From: Haemaphysalis longicornis
Lineage: Eukaryota > Arthropoda > Arachnida > Ixodida > Ixodidae
Direction of reading: 5' to 3'
DNA: 64,000 nucleotides
NCBI GenBank assembly: GCA_013339765.2
Contig: CM023449.1
Coordinates: 40,686,528-40,750,527 of the forward strand
Position numbers and translations under genes: made by a program. Of the stretch, positions 20,978 to 33,264 are shown piece by piece. Within the stretch, counting starts at the first letter, position 1. Each line of letters starts with the position of its first letter. The notes under the pieces were generated by a model, which saw nothing but the letters and a program-made list of their open reading frames with translations, was not told the origin of the DNA and made no database searches.

Positions 20978-22095
20978 AATACGTTTATCCTTGAACTGAA
21001 TGCCGCGCGCGCACTGACGGCGCCCTGAGTGGAATGCTTTATAACCAGAGTTGCGAATTGGGTGGGTTATCAATTCATTGCCGGCACAGCCAGCACGAAA
21101 ACACAAATGACGGCGCTCTGTGCGACGAAGTTGTCTGCGAATTAGAAGTTGCCGCGCTGCTAATTCGGCAGAGCAATGTATTGTCGAAGCTGACGACAGT
21201 TGCGAATCGCTTGGAACAGCCACACCTCCCGTGCGAACGCCGGCTCCTACGGCGTAGACCAGCAGTACTGGCGGCTGTAGGAACGCAGCTTGATGAATGT
21301 CACTATATCAGGCAAGAATAACTTCTCCAAAGGTAATCGGTTTCTTTATTTTTTTGAGCACAAAACTTTTCTGTTCCTATTGCAAACCACCAGCGCCGAA
21401 ACTTTCACAAGTAGTTTTTAAAGAGGTCCGCGTCCTGCTGTAGTTGGCGGCAAATGGCAAACCTGCTCCACAAACCTCCTCGACTCCGCGTCTTCTTTTT
21501 ATTTAAGCGCGCCGTTTTATTTCGCACAAAGCCGTTTTTTGTCACTAACTTTCTTGTTCTTTATGTAATTTGTAAACGGAGAACCGGGCAATAAGAGTTT
21601 TTTTATGTCGAAAAACACAATTTGCGCAGCCACCGTTTCGATCCCACGCAATCCGGTTCCAGAACTACCCATCATTCCCATTGAAGCGGCGTAAGCGCCG
21701 CTGCCATGTTCGCGTTGATACTAGCGTCAGTTTCCCCTATAGTTATTATTGTATGAAACTCTATGAGGCCTCTCAAGCTTGGACGTTCCCTATTTTCCCT
21801 ATAAGCGCCGGACAGCGCCCAGAGGGCTTCACGGAGCCCGCGACACCTAGCGCCCTCATTGGCAGATATGCGCAACACTGGGTCGGTCCCCGCAAGCCGT
21901 TACATTCCTGGCTGTGGGGGCACTCTTCTTTTTGCAGCGAGGATGAAGCTTATTAGTCGCCCGTTTTGGATTTGAAAGGAAGTAAGAGATTGTACAGTAA
22001 TCCTGCCACATAGTGCATGTGAATGGAGAAGGATTTATCCGGTTGAATTCGCGAATGGGAGGGCATATAAAGGCCGCATAGGCGTGATGCCCAGA
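20978..22095. other. Non-coding, dispersed-repeat debris
   Basis: No gene was recognised. The inverse partner of the 20303-20338 segment lies at 21742-21774. Confidence 0.35.
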
Positions 22096-24602
22096 AGAGG
22101 AAGAGAGAGAGAGAAATAACATTTATTTGGTATCCGGCATGTGGGAAGTCTCCGGCCACGCAGGGCGCGGTTGATCCCTGTCTTTGAACTATGGCTAATA
22201 CGCCCTATAGTTCCGGGCTTAGACCCCGAGGATTGTGGCTCCGGCTAGGCGTCAGGTACTCGGGCTCCTCTACTCCCGTTTACCGGGGCAGAGTTTCCCT
22301 TTCTCGTCTGCTTCGCTAGAGCCTCCTCGAGCCGCTGGATGGCCCTGCGTTGTGTTGTTGGATCTTCGGAACGTAACCACGCTCCCACTTCTTCGGGGTA
22401 TGTCGCATCCAGGCACTGCGCATCCCCTGCGTTCACAGCACTGTCACACTCCCCCCACATGATGTGCTTGAGGGTGGCGGGTTCGCGTCTGCACACACTA
22501 CACACGGTGTCCGCGAACATTTCCGGGCATATGTGTCGGGCCAGGGTGGGCGTCAACACACATTCTGTTTGTAGTTGTCGTAGTCTCACCGCCTCCGCGC
22601 GCGTGAGTTCACGGTGCGGTGGCGGAAAGGCTCTCCTGGCTTCCCTGTAGGCTGCTAGGATCCCGCTGTATTCTGTGAGGGGCTCGCAGTCTTGTTCTTG
22701 GTCTTCTCCGCTGGTGTCGAAAGACGCGGTCGCCTCGGTCCGGCACGTGACGAGGACACGGGCCGTGGCGTCCGCTTCTTCGTTGCGGTTCTTGATGTTG
22801 GTAGCTAGTTCGTTGCCCATATGGGCCGGGAACCATTTGATGGTGATGTTGGGAGATCTCGCTGCGGTGCCCTGAGATGCCTGCTAGACCCCTCGGGGTC
22901 TCGCTAGCCTCTCCGCACCACGCCAGACCGTTCCTCGAGCGAAGTTTCGGATTGCTGACTTCGAGTCGCTCAGTATTGTACGTGTGTTTGGTAGTCCCAT
23001 GGCCAGCGCTATTGCCGCCTCTTCCGCTTGGTCGACTGTTTTCGTGCGTACGGAGCACGCTGACAGGAGTTCGCCGGTGGATGCCTTGATTGCCACCGTT
23101 GCGAAGACGTTACGGGTCCTTGGGTATCTTGCGACATCCACGAACACCGCACCCTCGTCTAGTTGGTGATGCTTGGCTAGTGCGGCCGCTCTTGCAGCTC
23201 GCCTTCCCACATCTCTCTCTGGATTGGTGTTTCTTGGCAGGGGGTAAACGATGATCTTCCTTGCCGATTCGTCTGGAAGGAGGGCTTGTTCCTCCAGCTC
23301 TCCTTCTAGCTCGCAGCTTGATCGGGCCCCTGGTGGCAGGATCCCCACTCGACCCAGTAGTCTTCTGCCCGTCGCGGTACTACCCAGAAGGTGTAGTTGC
23401 GACGTTCTCTGGGCCTCGCTGATCTCTGAGAGCGTGTTATGTGCACCCAGAGACAGCAAGGCCGTAGTTCTTGTACCCGGTAGGAGACCCATGGCTCCCA
23501 CGTAGGCTTTTCGGATGGCCGCGTCGATTTTGGACCGTTCTGCTGCGGTCCATCGGTGGAAGGCCCCTGCGTATGCCGCATGGCTTACGACGAAAGCCTG
23601 TAGTAGCCGCAGAAGTCCCCGTTCGTTCATGCCTCGGTAGCGTGTCGAGACCCTCTTGACCAGGAGTGCTGCGATGCCTATCTTGGTCGTAATATTCTTT
23701 ACTGCCGTGGCGTTTGTTTGGGTGCCGTCGATGTACATGCCCAGGACCCGGAGGCCTGGGACGTGCGGGATCGGCGCGCCACTGTCGGTGCGTATCGTTA
23801 TGTTCTTTTCTGCTTCTTGGCTTGCCCTCTTCCTGTGCCTCCCTGGTGGCGGCAGGATGAGTAGCTGTGACTTTTGCGGTGAGCACCGAAGACCTGTGTC
23901 CGTGAGGGCGGTCTCTACAGCGCTCACCGCTGCTTGGAGATCTTCGATTTTTCCGTCGCTTCCGCCGGTAACCCATATGGTCACGTCGTCTGCGTATAGG
24001 CAGTGTCGGACCCTCGGGCTTAACGCTTCCAGGCGTTTGGCCACCTCTAGCATCACGATGTTAAACAGGAACGGGGAGATGACCGAGCCCTGTGGGGTCC
24101 CGACACTGCCCAGCTTCCGTTCTTCTAGTTTCTGCCTTCCCACTTCTAGCCTGGCTGTCCGGCCTGTGAGAAAGGCTCTGATGTAGTTGTACGTTCTTCT
24201 TCCTAGCCCAAGGCGGGATACCTGGGCCAGAACCGCCGAGTGCTTCACGTTGTCGAAGGCACACTGCAGGTCCAAGCCCAGTATGGCTCGGTTGTCATTC
24301 TTGGGAATCCCGCCCGGGGGGTCGAGGACTTCTCTCTGGATCAGAAGCATTGCGTCTTGAGTACCCAGTTTGGCTCGGAAGCCGAGCATCGTGTCTGGGT
24401 ATTTGTTGTTTGCTTCCAGGTAGCGGTTCCACCGGGTGTTGAGGACGTGCTCCAGCACCTTACCCACGCAGGACGTGAGCGAGATGGGTCGCAGTCCGTC
24501 AATTCCCGGTGGCTTATTCGGTTTTGGCAGCAGGATCGTTTTCGCTGTCTTCCATGCTTGGGGTAGAACGCTTGTACAGCCTGCCGGCGGGCAAAACTTC
24601 CT
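22096..24602 (-). mobile_element. I-like LINE: reverse transcriptase, RNase H and zinc tail, nearly intact 3' two thirds
   Basis: The minus frame from about 24600 to 22884 encodes AWKTAKTILLPKPNKPPGID and GLRPISLTSCVGKVLEHVL; LDLQCAFDNVKHSAVL (catalytic Asp); GTPQGSVISPFLFNIVM; CLYADDVTIWV (YADD box); and the RNase H segments EGAVFVDVARYP, DQAEEAAIALAM and TILSDSKSAIRNF. A single frameshift near 22885 moves the frame to ITIKWFPAHMGNELA (end of RNase H) and the zinc tail CSVCRREPATLKHIMWGECD, with the stop near 22245. The 3' UTR ends in AATAAATGTTATTTC and a (TC)n tract at about 22100-22115, like the inner LINE at 15040. The 5' part (endonuclease and ORF1) is missing: sequence above 24603 is unrelated. 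It copies itself by target-primed reverse transcription; this copy is 5'-truncated and probably dead. Confidence 0.85.
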
Positions 24603-25074
24603 CGAGATCACCATGTTTCCATTCAAAAGAAAAAGTAATTTATATTGTTCAATCCACAAAATAGGAGGCTTTGTCTGCAAATATATCAGACGTTGCGCGA
24701 TGTTTCCACGCGAGGTATTCCATCCATGTGAGTGCATTTGCGATAGCAGAACTAGTAACTGGACCACATGGGTGGTACATATGGGTCTGGTCCGAATGTG
24801 ACGCTCCATACATGTAACAGTATGAAATTCACATTTGTTTGTGGATAGCGAAGGTGCTGCCGCTAATAAGTGCCCGCTCTGCCATGAAACTTTTTGGCTT
24901 CCAGGTGTAGCCGAGTACTCCAGCTGTATAAAAACACGCCCCCACAAAGAAACTCTTCACGAGAAGGCTATCACAAGAAATTCCATTGGGCGAGGCGGGT
25001 AGACGGCGGGGGGGGGGAGGCAAAACATCTAATAAGCGTATCGGAATAAATTACGGAATATTCATAGTCAGGTA
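24603..25074. other. Non-coding, nothing recognised
   Basis: The minus-strand LINE frame happens to continue open to 24947, but the sequence is no longer LINE-like. Confidence 0.4.
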
Positions 25075-25433
25075 TTTTAGGGGCGAAGCTCCTAAAGCCA
25101 TGGGTCTGTCCATCCCTTGTGTCTCGTGGTACGTGACCGCCGCATGCTTTCGGAGATGTCGCAAAGTGGGCCGCGTTGCATGCGCAAGAACCGGCTGCAA
25201 CCGGCAGCGCAAACTCGGCACCGGGAGCGCGAGCTTGTCTGTGTTCGCCAACGGAGCCGCGAGCGCACGTGCACTGCGAGGGGGAGATCACGCAAGAGAT
25301 CACGCCACGAACGCAGGCAGTCGTTCTCGGAGATCGAACAAGGACCTTTTCTCGTTTCCTCTCGTCTTGTTCGGGCACAAGTTCGCCCTAAATAAAAGTT
25401 CTTTCTTTACCGTTGTGTACCATCCTACGTGAC
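25075..25433 (+). mobile_element. Probable LTR end of a retrotransposon plus start of internal region
   Basis: The block begins attttaggggcgaagctcct and ends with AATAAAAGTTCTTTC, a T-rich stretch and catcctacgtgaca. It is followed by aattgtggtggaggtgcggg, which resembles the leader that follows LTRs of tick Ty3/gypsy elements. No gag or pol follows, so this is at best a fragment. The left boundary is uncertain. Confidence 0.4.
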
Positions 25434-25554
25434 AAATTGTGGTGGAGGTGCGGGGTAGTCCTCGATGGCGCGGGTTCTTTCACCAGGTCTGGGCCTGGGA
25501 GCATTGACTCCGAAAATAAAAGTTGATTTGTACAATGTACGCACACAGTCTTAC

Positions 25555-25660
25555 GTCTTTCTTAATGATGTAATGGGCGAACTTTCACGGGAGAGTTACG
25601 GTACCGATGATCTCCCCCTCTCGAGCTTCGCCCCACTTATCATCATTCATTCCGTGGATA
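25555..25660 (-). repeat. Dispersed repeat, inverse copy of 10482-10575
   Basis: On the minus strand the order gaatgaatgatgataag, ggggcgaagctcgag, atcatcggtaccgtaac, gttcgcccattacatcat matches the plus-strand copy at 10482. Confidence 0.5.
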
Positions 25661-27179
25661 TGGCGTGATTTTTTTTTTTCTCTCCACGACAACGGGTCTC
25701 GAGTGAGACCTCTCTTAGAAAGAAATAGTAGCGCTTTTATTACCGTCAACACTTTTACGCCAAAGGTCACGGGGGAAAAATTTAGTTCCCTGCGGACACC
25801 CCTCACTGCTCCGGAGTGACTGCAATCACAACGGATGGGATAATGAGCATAATGCGAGCAGGCCCACGACCGCAATGTCATCTACGGGGAGAGTCCGTTG
25901 AGAAAAGCGTTCCGTCTACCGCGCCGTTGTTGGGAACCGAGTAGTGAGAAGTGAATCGCATTTCCATAAACACTGACACGTCTCAAAAGCTGCAAGTGCA
26001 GCAATGACGCACTACATGACATCGTCATCACTCGAGGTAGAGGGATTTTTCTTCCATACTCATGAAGATGTGAGGAGGAATAAACGAAAGCAGTGGAATA
26101 ATGGCCAAAATCCCTCGGGACTTCCCCATTGATTTATTGAGGGATGAAATCATGGTCTCTACCAGTGATCAGTGTGCAGCCTTTCATCGTCTAACGGAGC
26201 AGACATTTTCCAGCTATCTCCTTTTATCCTTTCTTTACCTTTCGTCACTTATCTAACAGGATTACCATACACATTATGGATGATAATCCTGTTAGATGCG
26301 TGCAGCGCCTCGGCGCAGAACGGTACTTTACACACTTTTTGCGCATTCCTCACGCTACAGATTGCCAAGATAAGACAAGGCAGACGAGTAGGGTATAGAA
26401 CTATCACCGCCATAAACGAGAGGCGGAAGGTGTGTCGTTGAGAACATTCTGAGCAGAGCCATGGCCCCTGGTCCTGTTCATCGACTATTACTGCCGGAAC
26501 TCCGGCTGTGTCATGCCTCACTAAGGCACGGCTCAGCCAATGTTCACTGCTGCCTTCTGGTATGTAGCTTGTCTTTGAGCAGGGCTAGATTGACATCAAC
26601 AGACACGTGTCCGACTTGTAGCCAACTTGAATGCCTGCAACATGGTGTGTTTGAATATGTCGCCGCTTCTTGAAAGTACGGAGAAAAATTTATCTTAATG
26701 TCCCATTGATTGTCCTCGTCTTGAGGCCAGCATACCCTCCTCTGTTCATTCGCTGCTAGCAGCTTTCGGAACGCAGAGAAATTTACTCCCTCCTCCATGA
26801 ATTAATATTGGCCACTGGAAGGACTCCTCTCCTGATTGGTCTTTCCTTTTATTTCTCCCCTACCTTTACTCCGAGTAAATCTTATTGCCTTTCTGTAATT
26901 CTTTCTCCAACCATAACCTTCACATTTCTGTCTAAATAGCCCGGTCACAAAACCGGACCAATCCCTCTCCGTGGGTAAACAATAATACTGTAAAAGAGGA
27001 AAAGAATCAGCCAGAAATGGGGTCTGCAGACAGAATTAATGGGATTTTGGGAATTTCATCGCAGTCCACCTAATTTCATTCAAGGAGCGTATTTTCTCCT
27101 CTGGGAAATGAATTCAATCCATAAGCTCCAGCAGAGGCAAAGTAGTCATTTCCAATCCCACCGCAGTGGTTAGGGGTGA
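25661..27179. other. Non-coding apart from one short perfect hairpin
   Basis: No gene was recognised. A 14-bp perfect inverted repeat (atctaacaggatta at 26251-26264, taatcctgttagat at 26284-26297) has a 19-base loop. Confidence 0.4.
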
Positions 27180-27690
27180 AACACTTCAAGGGCACCATCA
27201 CCATTAGCGTCTTCAACTTGTGATTGCCATCTTCGCTGAACGAGTCCCCCGAGAGTGAGTATGCAAGTTTTGTGGAGGCCGGGACGGGAGTAACAAAAAA
27301 TACCTTGGCGGCAGTAGCCAGCGCTATGGATTCGCTGGGGAACCAAAAATAAAGGGGAAATATATCAGCCGCCCCATATTTCTTGTTGTTTATAGCGTCG
27401 GCCACGCGGGGTAGGGGGGGCGTTAGTGTCGTATAGAAGACAAAGAAAAGGTGCGTGTGCGCGTGCGCGTGCGGCGGGGCTCATTCCGTGGCAGTTTCGT
27501 TCCAGCTCCCGGCTTCGTTCCAGCTCCCGGCCCTGGCCGAGCCCGGATTCGCGCCCGCAGCTGTGTCCCGTCGCATGAGCCGCCGCTAGGAGACGCCCGC
27601 GCCCTCGAAATCGCCCGTCCGTCGCTAGAGTGAGTCCTCTCGAAACGAAGTTGCCGTACCGCGATGCCGCTGGAGGCCATCGACCTTGGA
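27180..27690 (+). repeat. Third, diverged copy of the central part of the 55/61-kb duplicated block
   Basis: Shared landmarks with 55890-56420 and 61075-62110 are: cttcaacttgtgattgccat, gttttgtggaggccgggacg, ggagtaac, the cagccgccccatatttcttg region, gcgtcggccacgcgg, ggtgcgtgtgcgcgtgcg, ggggctcattccgtggcag and tcgcatgagccgccgctagg. No coding role is evident. Confidence 0.7.
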
Positions 27691-29138
27691 TATGTAAAGC
27701 AAAAGCTTGGCTTAGTCTGGTTGAGTCTCGGTTTCGCTTGGTTAACCTTTGATGTAGCCGTATTGCCGACCCCAGCTCAAAGCCGTTCGGGCCCGCGCAA
27801 CGCTCACAAGAGGAGGCCCGGCCTCGCTTCCATTCTGGGCGAACGAGGCGTCCCTCTTTCATGGCGAACGCTGCGCAAGACGAGTCACATAGCCCGAGAC
27901 GACGCAGCGGCACATGCGTGAGAGGTTGTGGGTTGGGTCGGCTGCCGCTACGTGAGGACAACCCGAAAACGGGGCGGCCTCGTGCGCAGCGCCGACAGCG
28001 GGCCCGGCGAAACGCGTTGCGCGTCGAGGGGTGTGTCGCCGGGGGTATGTCTCGGGTCAAAAGGTTAACTTGCGCATCCTCCGGTCCGCAAAATCGCTGG
28101 ACGAAAGTAGTAAATGTTACCTTCAAAAAATAGGTTTCTGGCAGTGCGAAGTCGAAAGCGAGACATGAAAAACGCGTGCGCAGTGCGGGAGAAATGTCTC
28201 GGATACCCTAAACTGCGCGAATTCCAGACGGGAACTTAGTGGGATTTTAAATGGGGAGCCAAAGTACGTGACCACGTAGCAAGCTTTTGGTATGGTGGAC
28301 CACAACTCGGGTAAACGGCGGGCTACGTGCCGCTAGCACTATAGGTTACCTTGACACAAGGCGATCTCCCAAGAATAACTGTAAACATACACTAAAAAAT
28401 GCAGTTCTCAGGGCTCAATAAAAGCAGTATGAAGGCCCCCTTTCCTGGTATTAGTAGTACCACCTGAAGTACAGCCGCGCGCCACGTCACTTCGTATCCC
28501 TGTAAGACTTAGGCGTGCCACTAGCCTTTTCGTGTTTTTGCCCTGGCTAGCGTGTGATTGAGTAGTAGATCAGTCTCAACTGCGTGTTTCGGACCGCTGC
28601 TCTGTGACACTGATGCTCGAACTCAACGCCAGCCACCGACGTTTCGTTAAGATGAATGAAGGCCGCGTCTCGGAAAGCCCGTTTTCTTTTGAGTCCGACA
28701 GAGCACAACATGGTCCGGCTGGGCCTGTCGTGCTCTGTCGGGGGGGCCCTGTCGGGCCAAGTTGGACGCCGAGGTCGAATTCGCTCGGCGAGCGAATTGT
28801 CCGGCTGGAGTTGGCTCCGCCCATCGGCCTTCGGCAACATGGCGGCGGCGAGCTGCGGGGACGGTGTACGTCGCACAACTTGATTGTGATATCAAAAACG
28901 ACAACGACTTGCAGAAGTCACGACCAGACCACCCCGGTCCTGATCGGTACTGCGATACGCGTTTATCGTTCGTCTTTTCAAATGTTCGTGCTTTGTGTGG
29001 AGCCGAGGCAGGAAATGCCCCAGTACCAGCGTCTGCAGAGTGGTGCGACGTGTTTTCGTTCTCTATCAAGTGTGTAGAGATACGCTCGTCGCGCTCATCG
29101 CTATCGCGAGGCAACCGATAAGTCCAAATTCATCGTGG
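27691..29138. other. Non-coding, CpG-rich in part; dispersed repeat at ~28660-28810
   Basis: The block around agcccgttttcttttgagtc and cgacagagcac (28676-28740) resembles 43600-43800, where gactcaaaagaaaacgggct occurs. A short ATGGCGGCGGCGAG frame at about 28839 was considered as a first exon and not supported. Confidence 0.4.
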
Positions 29139-29142
29139 CCCC

Positions 29143-29890
29143 TGTTGGGAAATTGCTATCCCCCGCTGGTACAACTGTTGGGAATGACTATCCCAGGGCG
29201 GTCGCCAAGGTTGTGACTCGCCTTCCTGCTCGTCACCGAAGTTGGGAATCAGCCATCCCACCGCTGTCCACCGCTGTTGCGACTGGCCATCCGAGCGCAG
29301 TCACCGGTGTAGCGACGTTGCCTCGCTCCGTCCGCTATCGACGCGGCGCAGAGCAGAGCGAAGAAGTTCTCGAGCCGTCGAAAACTTAAAGTAACATTTA
29401 TATACAGTATGTACAGGGTAAGCAAAGTTACATCATTCGCACAAAGGCGACAGCACCCTTTCACTCGGTGCTTCCGAAGAGACTGGTGCCGGGAGAGAAG
29501 CCGCCGAGGAAAGCCGACGATGAGAGCCTCCGAGCTTCTTTATAGCCCGGAAGTTCGTTTGTGGCCCCGAGAAAGTTTGAAAAGCTCCAATCAGGGCTCT
29601 CGCTGCCTGAAGTTTGAATTCCGACGAATGGTAGCGAAGCGGTGAGTCAGCTGCGCCGCCAATGGGGAAAGGGAGAGCGATGCCGCCGCCGTCTCCGTGA
29701 CCTCGCCTCCGGGCGTAGCGACATGCCCTTGTTTGGGTCGTTCTCCGCTGAGGGATTCAGCCGCGCCGCAGCGTTTCGAGATGCAGGAGTCGGGCCGCGC
29801 CGCAGCGACAAAGGGAGAGGCGTGACTTCAGCCTCGCTGTCGGCGCGTCGCCTCGTGCAACGCCTTTGGGCCAGGCGCTCTGCAACAACA
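29143..29890 (-). repeat. 3' LTR
   Basis: This is the direct repeat of 33265-34006. It is preceded on the minus strand by a G-rich tract (GGCGGCGGGGG) that may serve as the polypurine primer. Confidence 0.8.
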
Positions 29891-31480
29891 GCACCCCCGC
29901 CGCCAGGACAATGCGCCCGTGAAGACGAGCTGCCTCCACGTGGCTCGGATGCCGGGCGCGCTCGTTCGCCAGGCTCATCCAGGTACACCTCCAGTGCCCC
30001 CAGGAAAAGGGGCGACTCCACCAAGTTCCTCTCCCTTGAACAGGTACCGCCTGCCAGGTCCGGATCACAGGTACCTCGCCGTGCTGCCCAGGTGTCTCGA
30101 CCAGCTTCGGTCCGGCTCTTCCGGTCTGTCCTCAGCACCGGTTGCTCATCGTTCTGGAGCTTGCAAAAGAACCGACCGACAACAGGCAACACCCAGCGCA
30201 AGCAAGCACCCTCTGTCCTCTTTCAGAACACCAGACTCTAAAACGTGACAAACTGCCCTAGCTAAGTGTCTATCCCAATTTGGACCCTCTACACCAAGAG
30301 ACCCATGCGGGACGTAGAACTCTTAAAAGAAGAACTCACACTAAGTGTCAAACGTAACACACGACATTAAATGATAACTAAGGTTGATTACTTGAAATCA
30401 CGCGGTGCGGAAATAATCAACTGAGGCAGCAAATGAGGGGCAATAATTTTGCTCCCATCTACCTGCTACGATAAAGCTACTCACGAAGAGGCGAAAACGA
30501 AAGACACGGGGAGGACGAAGGCGACCCTACTTAGAACGCCCGGCCTAGTGCGTCTGCGTTACCGACTACAGAGCACGCAAACTTCTGCACTGCCCACACG
30601 ACGCAGCCACATTCCTTTACGGAAGTACTGTAAGCCTCTTCCCGACAAGTTAGCTTGCGACCTAAGTACAAACTGGTCGTTCCCGGCTGTTAGCATCCCC
30701 TTGGCATAGTACAGCTTCCATGCCACGATCGCTCGATCGCACTGAATAACGAACCTTTCGAAAAGTCGGGGACCGTTAGAACTGGTTCCTCGACTCAGGC
30801 TCGTTGCAGCAGAGCTCTAAACGCCGTCCTCCTTTTCTGTGTCCTTTCTACCCTCACTGGCTCTGTCTTTCTGAAAGCGTCACTAACGGACTCGCCAGTG
30901 TGCAGTAATCTTTCACATATGTCTAGCCATATCTAGTCAAACCCGAAAAGTCCTTATCTCTGACTTGTTCGTTGGTCGCGACTGGTAAGCTTACGACTGC
31001 GGCCACTTCGATTTCCGACGGTCTGCGTCGGCCGCGCTAACCAACCAGCCCCACATGCGCTAGATACGTCACTTCGGCGTATCCTATGTGACACTTCGAC
31101 TGTTTGATTAGTAGGCCTGCTTGTTTGAGCCTGCTCAGCACGACTCGTAAGTTCTACTTGCTCCTACCCAGCTCGTACTCTGACAGGCCACGAAGCACCC
31201 GATGCGTTAGCTTCGACTTACGAGGCCACACGGCGCGCGTTTGAGACCGAAACTCAACATGACGGGACGGGCTGTCCTAACGGGGAAACTAAGAACGCAG
31301 CGTTACAAACTAGCTCTTCCCCCACAGGCTAGTTTCGTCATTCGAAACTTCTCTTTCCTCGGTCGTATACAAGCCCCGCAAAGCTGACGCCCGTAATGTC
31401 GCGCGGAGCTGACTTCAAGGCCAACATCGCGGCAGGCACGCACGCCTCGCAACCGCGTTTCCGCTCATAGCAGAAAGCTC

Positions 31481-32958
31481 TCAACTCCCGCTTTCGCCCC
31501 TGAGCGCCTTCGTTCCACTGGCTTGGAATGCGGGGGTGAAAGTTGCCCCCACCTTGCTTTCAAGCAAGCCATCGAGAACTGGGGACAACGGAGAGTTCGC
31601 CTCGCAACGCGCGGTCACCTGGGTTTCCCCGCCGATGGGGATGACGCAACCCGCTTCGGCTTCGGCCGTCGGCGGCTCCACTAAGCTACTGCCGGAGCTT
31701 TCGGTCCGCTCGCCACTCGGCCTTCGTTGCTCGCTCGTCTCTCGTGACCTGCTCGCAGGCTTAACCACACATCGGCCCGCGTTAGAGCTCACACCCGAAA
31801 GAACACCTTCTTTTCCTGGGGCTCTAGCGGCTTCGTCTGGCTAGCCTCGCCGTCCAAAGTTTTTCTTGCGAAACCTCGCCATTTCGCGCACTGTGCGCGA
31901 TCCTGTTGGAAGCCGTCTCTGAGGCCTCCTCTGATTTTGAGCGTTCTGCCGAAATCGCTGAACCCGAGACCGACACCTGAACTCGATCAGCGGACTCGTA
32001 CGGCCCTCTATCGGACGTCTCAGCAAGTGCGTTATCTACTTTAGGTACGCCATTGCTCTCCGAGACGGCGGTACTGTCTCTGTCAACGGCCACTCGCTAC
32101 GAGTTGACTGGATTTCTCTGTCGGCCTTGTAGGCAAGCGCTTCGACCTGAGCTCGAGTTAACGGCTGATGGGAAACCGGTGACAACGCACTCTTCGTGTC
32201 GCCCGGCTCCTTTTCTCCACCGAAGGGTTTCACGCAACCCGCCCTCAGCGCTGGCGGTTCGACTAACCTACCGCGAGAGTTTTCGGTCGGCTCGCAGTTT
32301 CGAGCTACGGTTGCCTCGGCGTCCTTTCGCGTCTCGCTCGCTGGGGAAGAGTCAACATTCTCCGAGAGCTTCCCCGCTTGCGAACTCGTAAGTGCCTTGC
32401 ACTTGCCACTGCTCGCGGACTCTGCGCGCGTTTCGAAATCTTTATTTCGCAGCGGCGTCTCTCCTCCGCGCCGGTTCTCGCTCTTCTTGGCTCGCTTCTC
32501 TGGCCAAGAATACGAGTGCGGTCGCTTCGCCTTTGCCCTCGGACGCTCCGTCTTCCGGCCCTGACCTCTGAAACAACGAACGGCGGCCGTTGGTCCTGGA
32601 CTTCTCGGACCCAGCTCGCCTGAACTGTTGGACAAGTCACGCAGGCGCCGGCGAAGAACCCTGACGAACTCCGACTCTAGCCTCATCAACTCAGCTGCCT
32701 TTCGGCTTCCCGTTTCTGCCTTTCAGCTTCCTCCTCCGTTCCTGCCTTTCCGCTTCCTCGCGCTCGCGGCGCTCTTTCTCTTCAGCCTCCTCGCGCTCCG
32801 GCGCTCTTTGATATCAGCCCTGGCCTCATTGACTTCCTCAGCCGTTACGTTCTCCTTCCGCATGATCTCAAGGATCGCATGCTTCCGTTTCGCACGGCCT
32901 AAGTCAAGGCCCAGCTCCTCGCAATTTCGACGAGTTCCTTCACTCTAAGGTCCTCCAT
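31481..32958 (-). pseudogene. Gag-like coding region of the LTR element, frameshifted
   Basis: The minus-strand ATG at 32958 opens MEDLRVKELVEIAR. After a one-base shift the frame continues as ELGLDLGRAKRKHAILEIMR and KENVTAEEVNEARADI, then an E/R-rich coiled-coil-like stretch (32690-32840). This N-terminal pattern (MEDL-VKELVEIA, RAKRK-AILEIM) is one I associate with gag-like proteins of tick LTR elements. The following frame (32689-32036) is hydrophilic, rich in Ser/Arg/Glu, with a PPALRAGCVKPFGGEKE segment and a similar PPTAEAEAGCVIPIGGETQ repeat at ~31665. No zinc knuckle was seen. At least one frameshift breaks it. Confidence 0.45.
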
Positions 32959-33264
32959 CGTTTGCACTGGCCTCTTGCTGCTTACCCGCTTTAGAATTCC
33001 CTTGCCGTTCCTATACTACCAAGCTACTAGTAAGGCACGCGCAAGTAATTCTCTACGCTCCTTGTTTACCTCTCGGCACTAGCTTTGGTTTCAAAACACT
33101 CTCTAGGCTTGAAACACTCAAAGCTATACACAGTGCTTTCACCCAGCCCTTCTCTAAACTACCATAACCTGTGCTAGAGAAGTCTGGTGAACTGAGAGAA
33201 AACGTCGAGCGCTTACCACACCAGGTAGTAGCCGTTGCCGGTCGATCCCGCAGCTGCCATCCAC

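Noticed and set aside
22245..22820. Separate small gene encoding a zinc-finger-like protein
   Set aside because: It is the frameshifted continuation of the LINE polyprotein (end of RNase H and CxxC---H tail).
24603..24947. N-terminal extension of the LINE reverse transcriptase frame
   Set aside because: The frame is open by chance; the sequence loses LINE similarity at 24602, consistent with 5' truncation.
28839..28890. ATGGCGGCGGCG start resembling a first coding exon
   Set aside because: Only about 14 codons before a stop or weak donor, and it lies beside a dispersed repeat; no downstream exon was found.
32036..32689. Arg/Ser-rich 217-codon frame as a host gene
   Set aside because: It lies within the LTR element on the element's coding strand, downstream of the gag-like start, so it belongs to the element.
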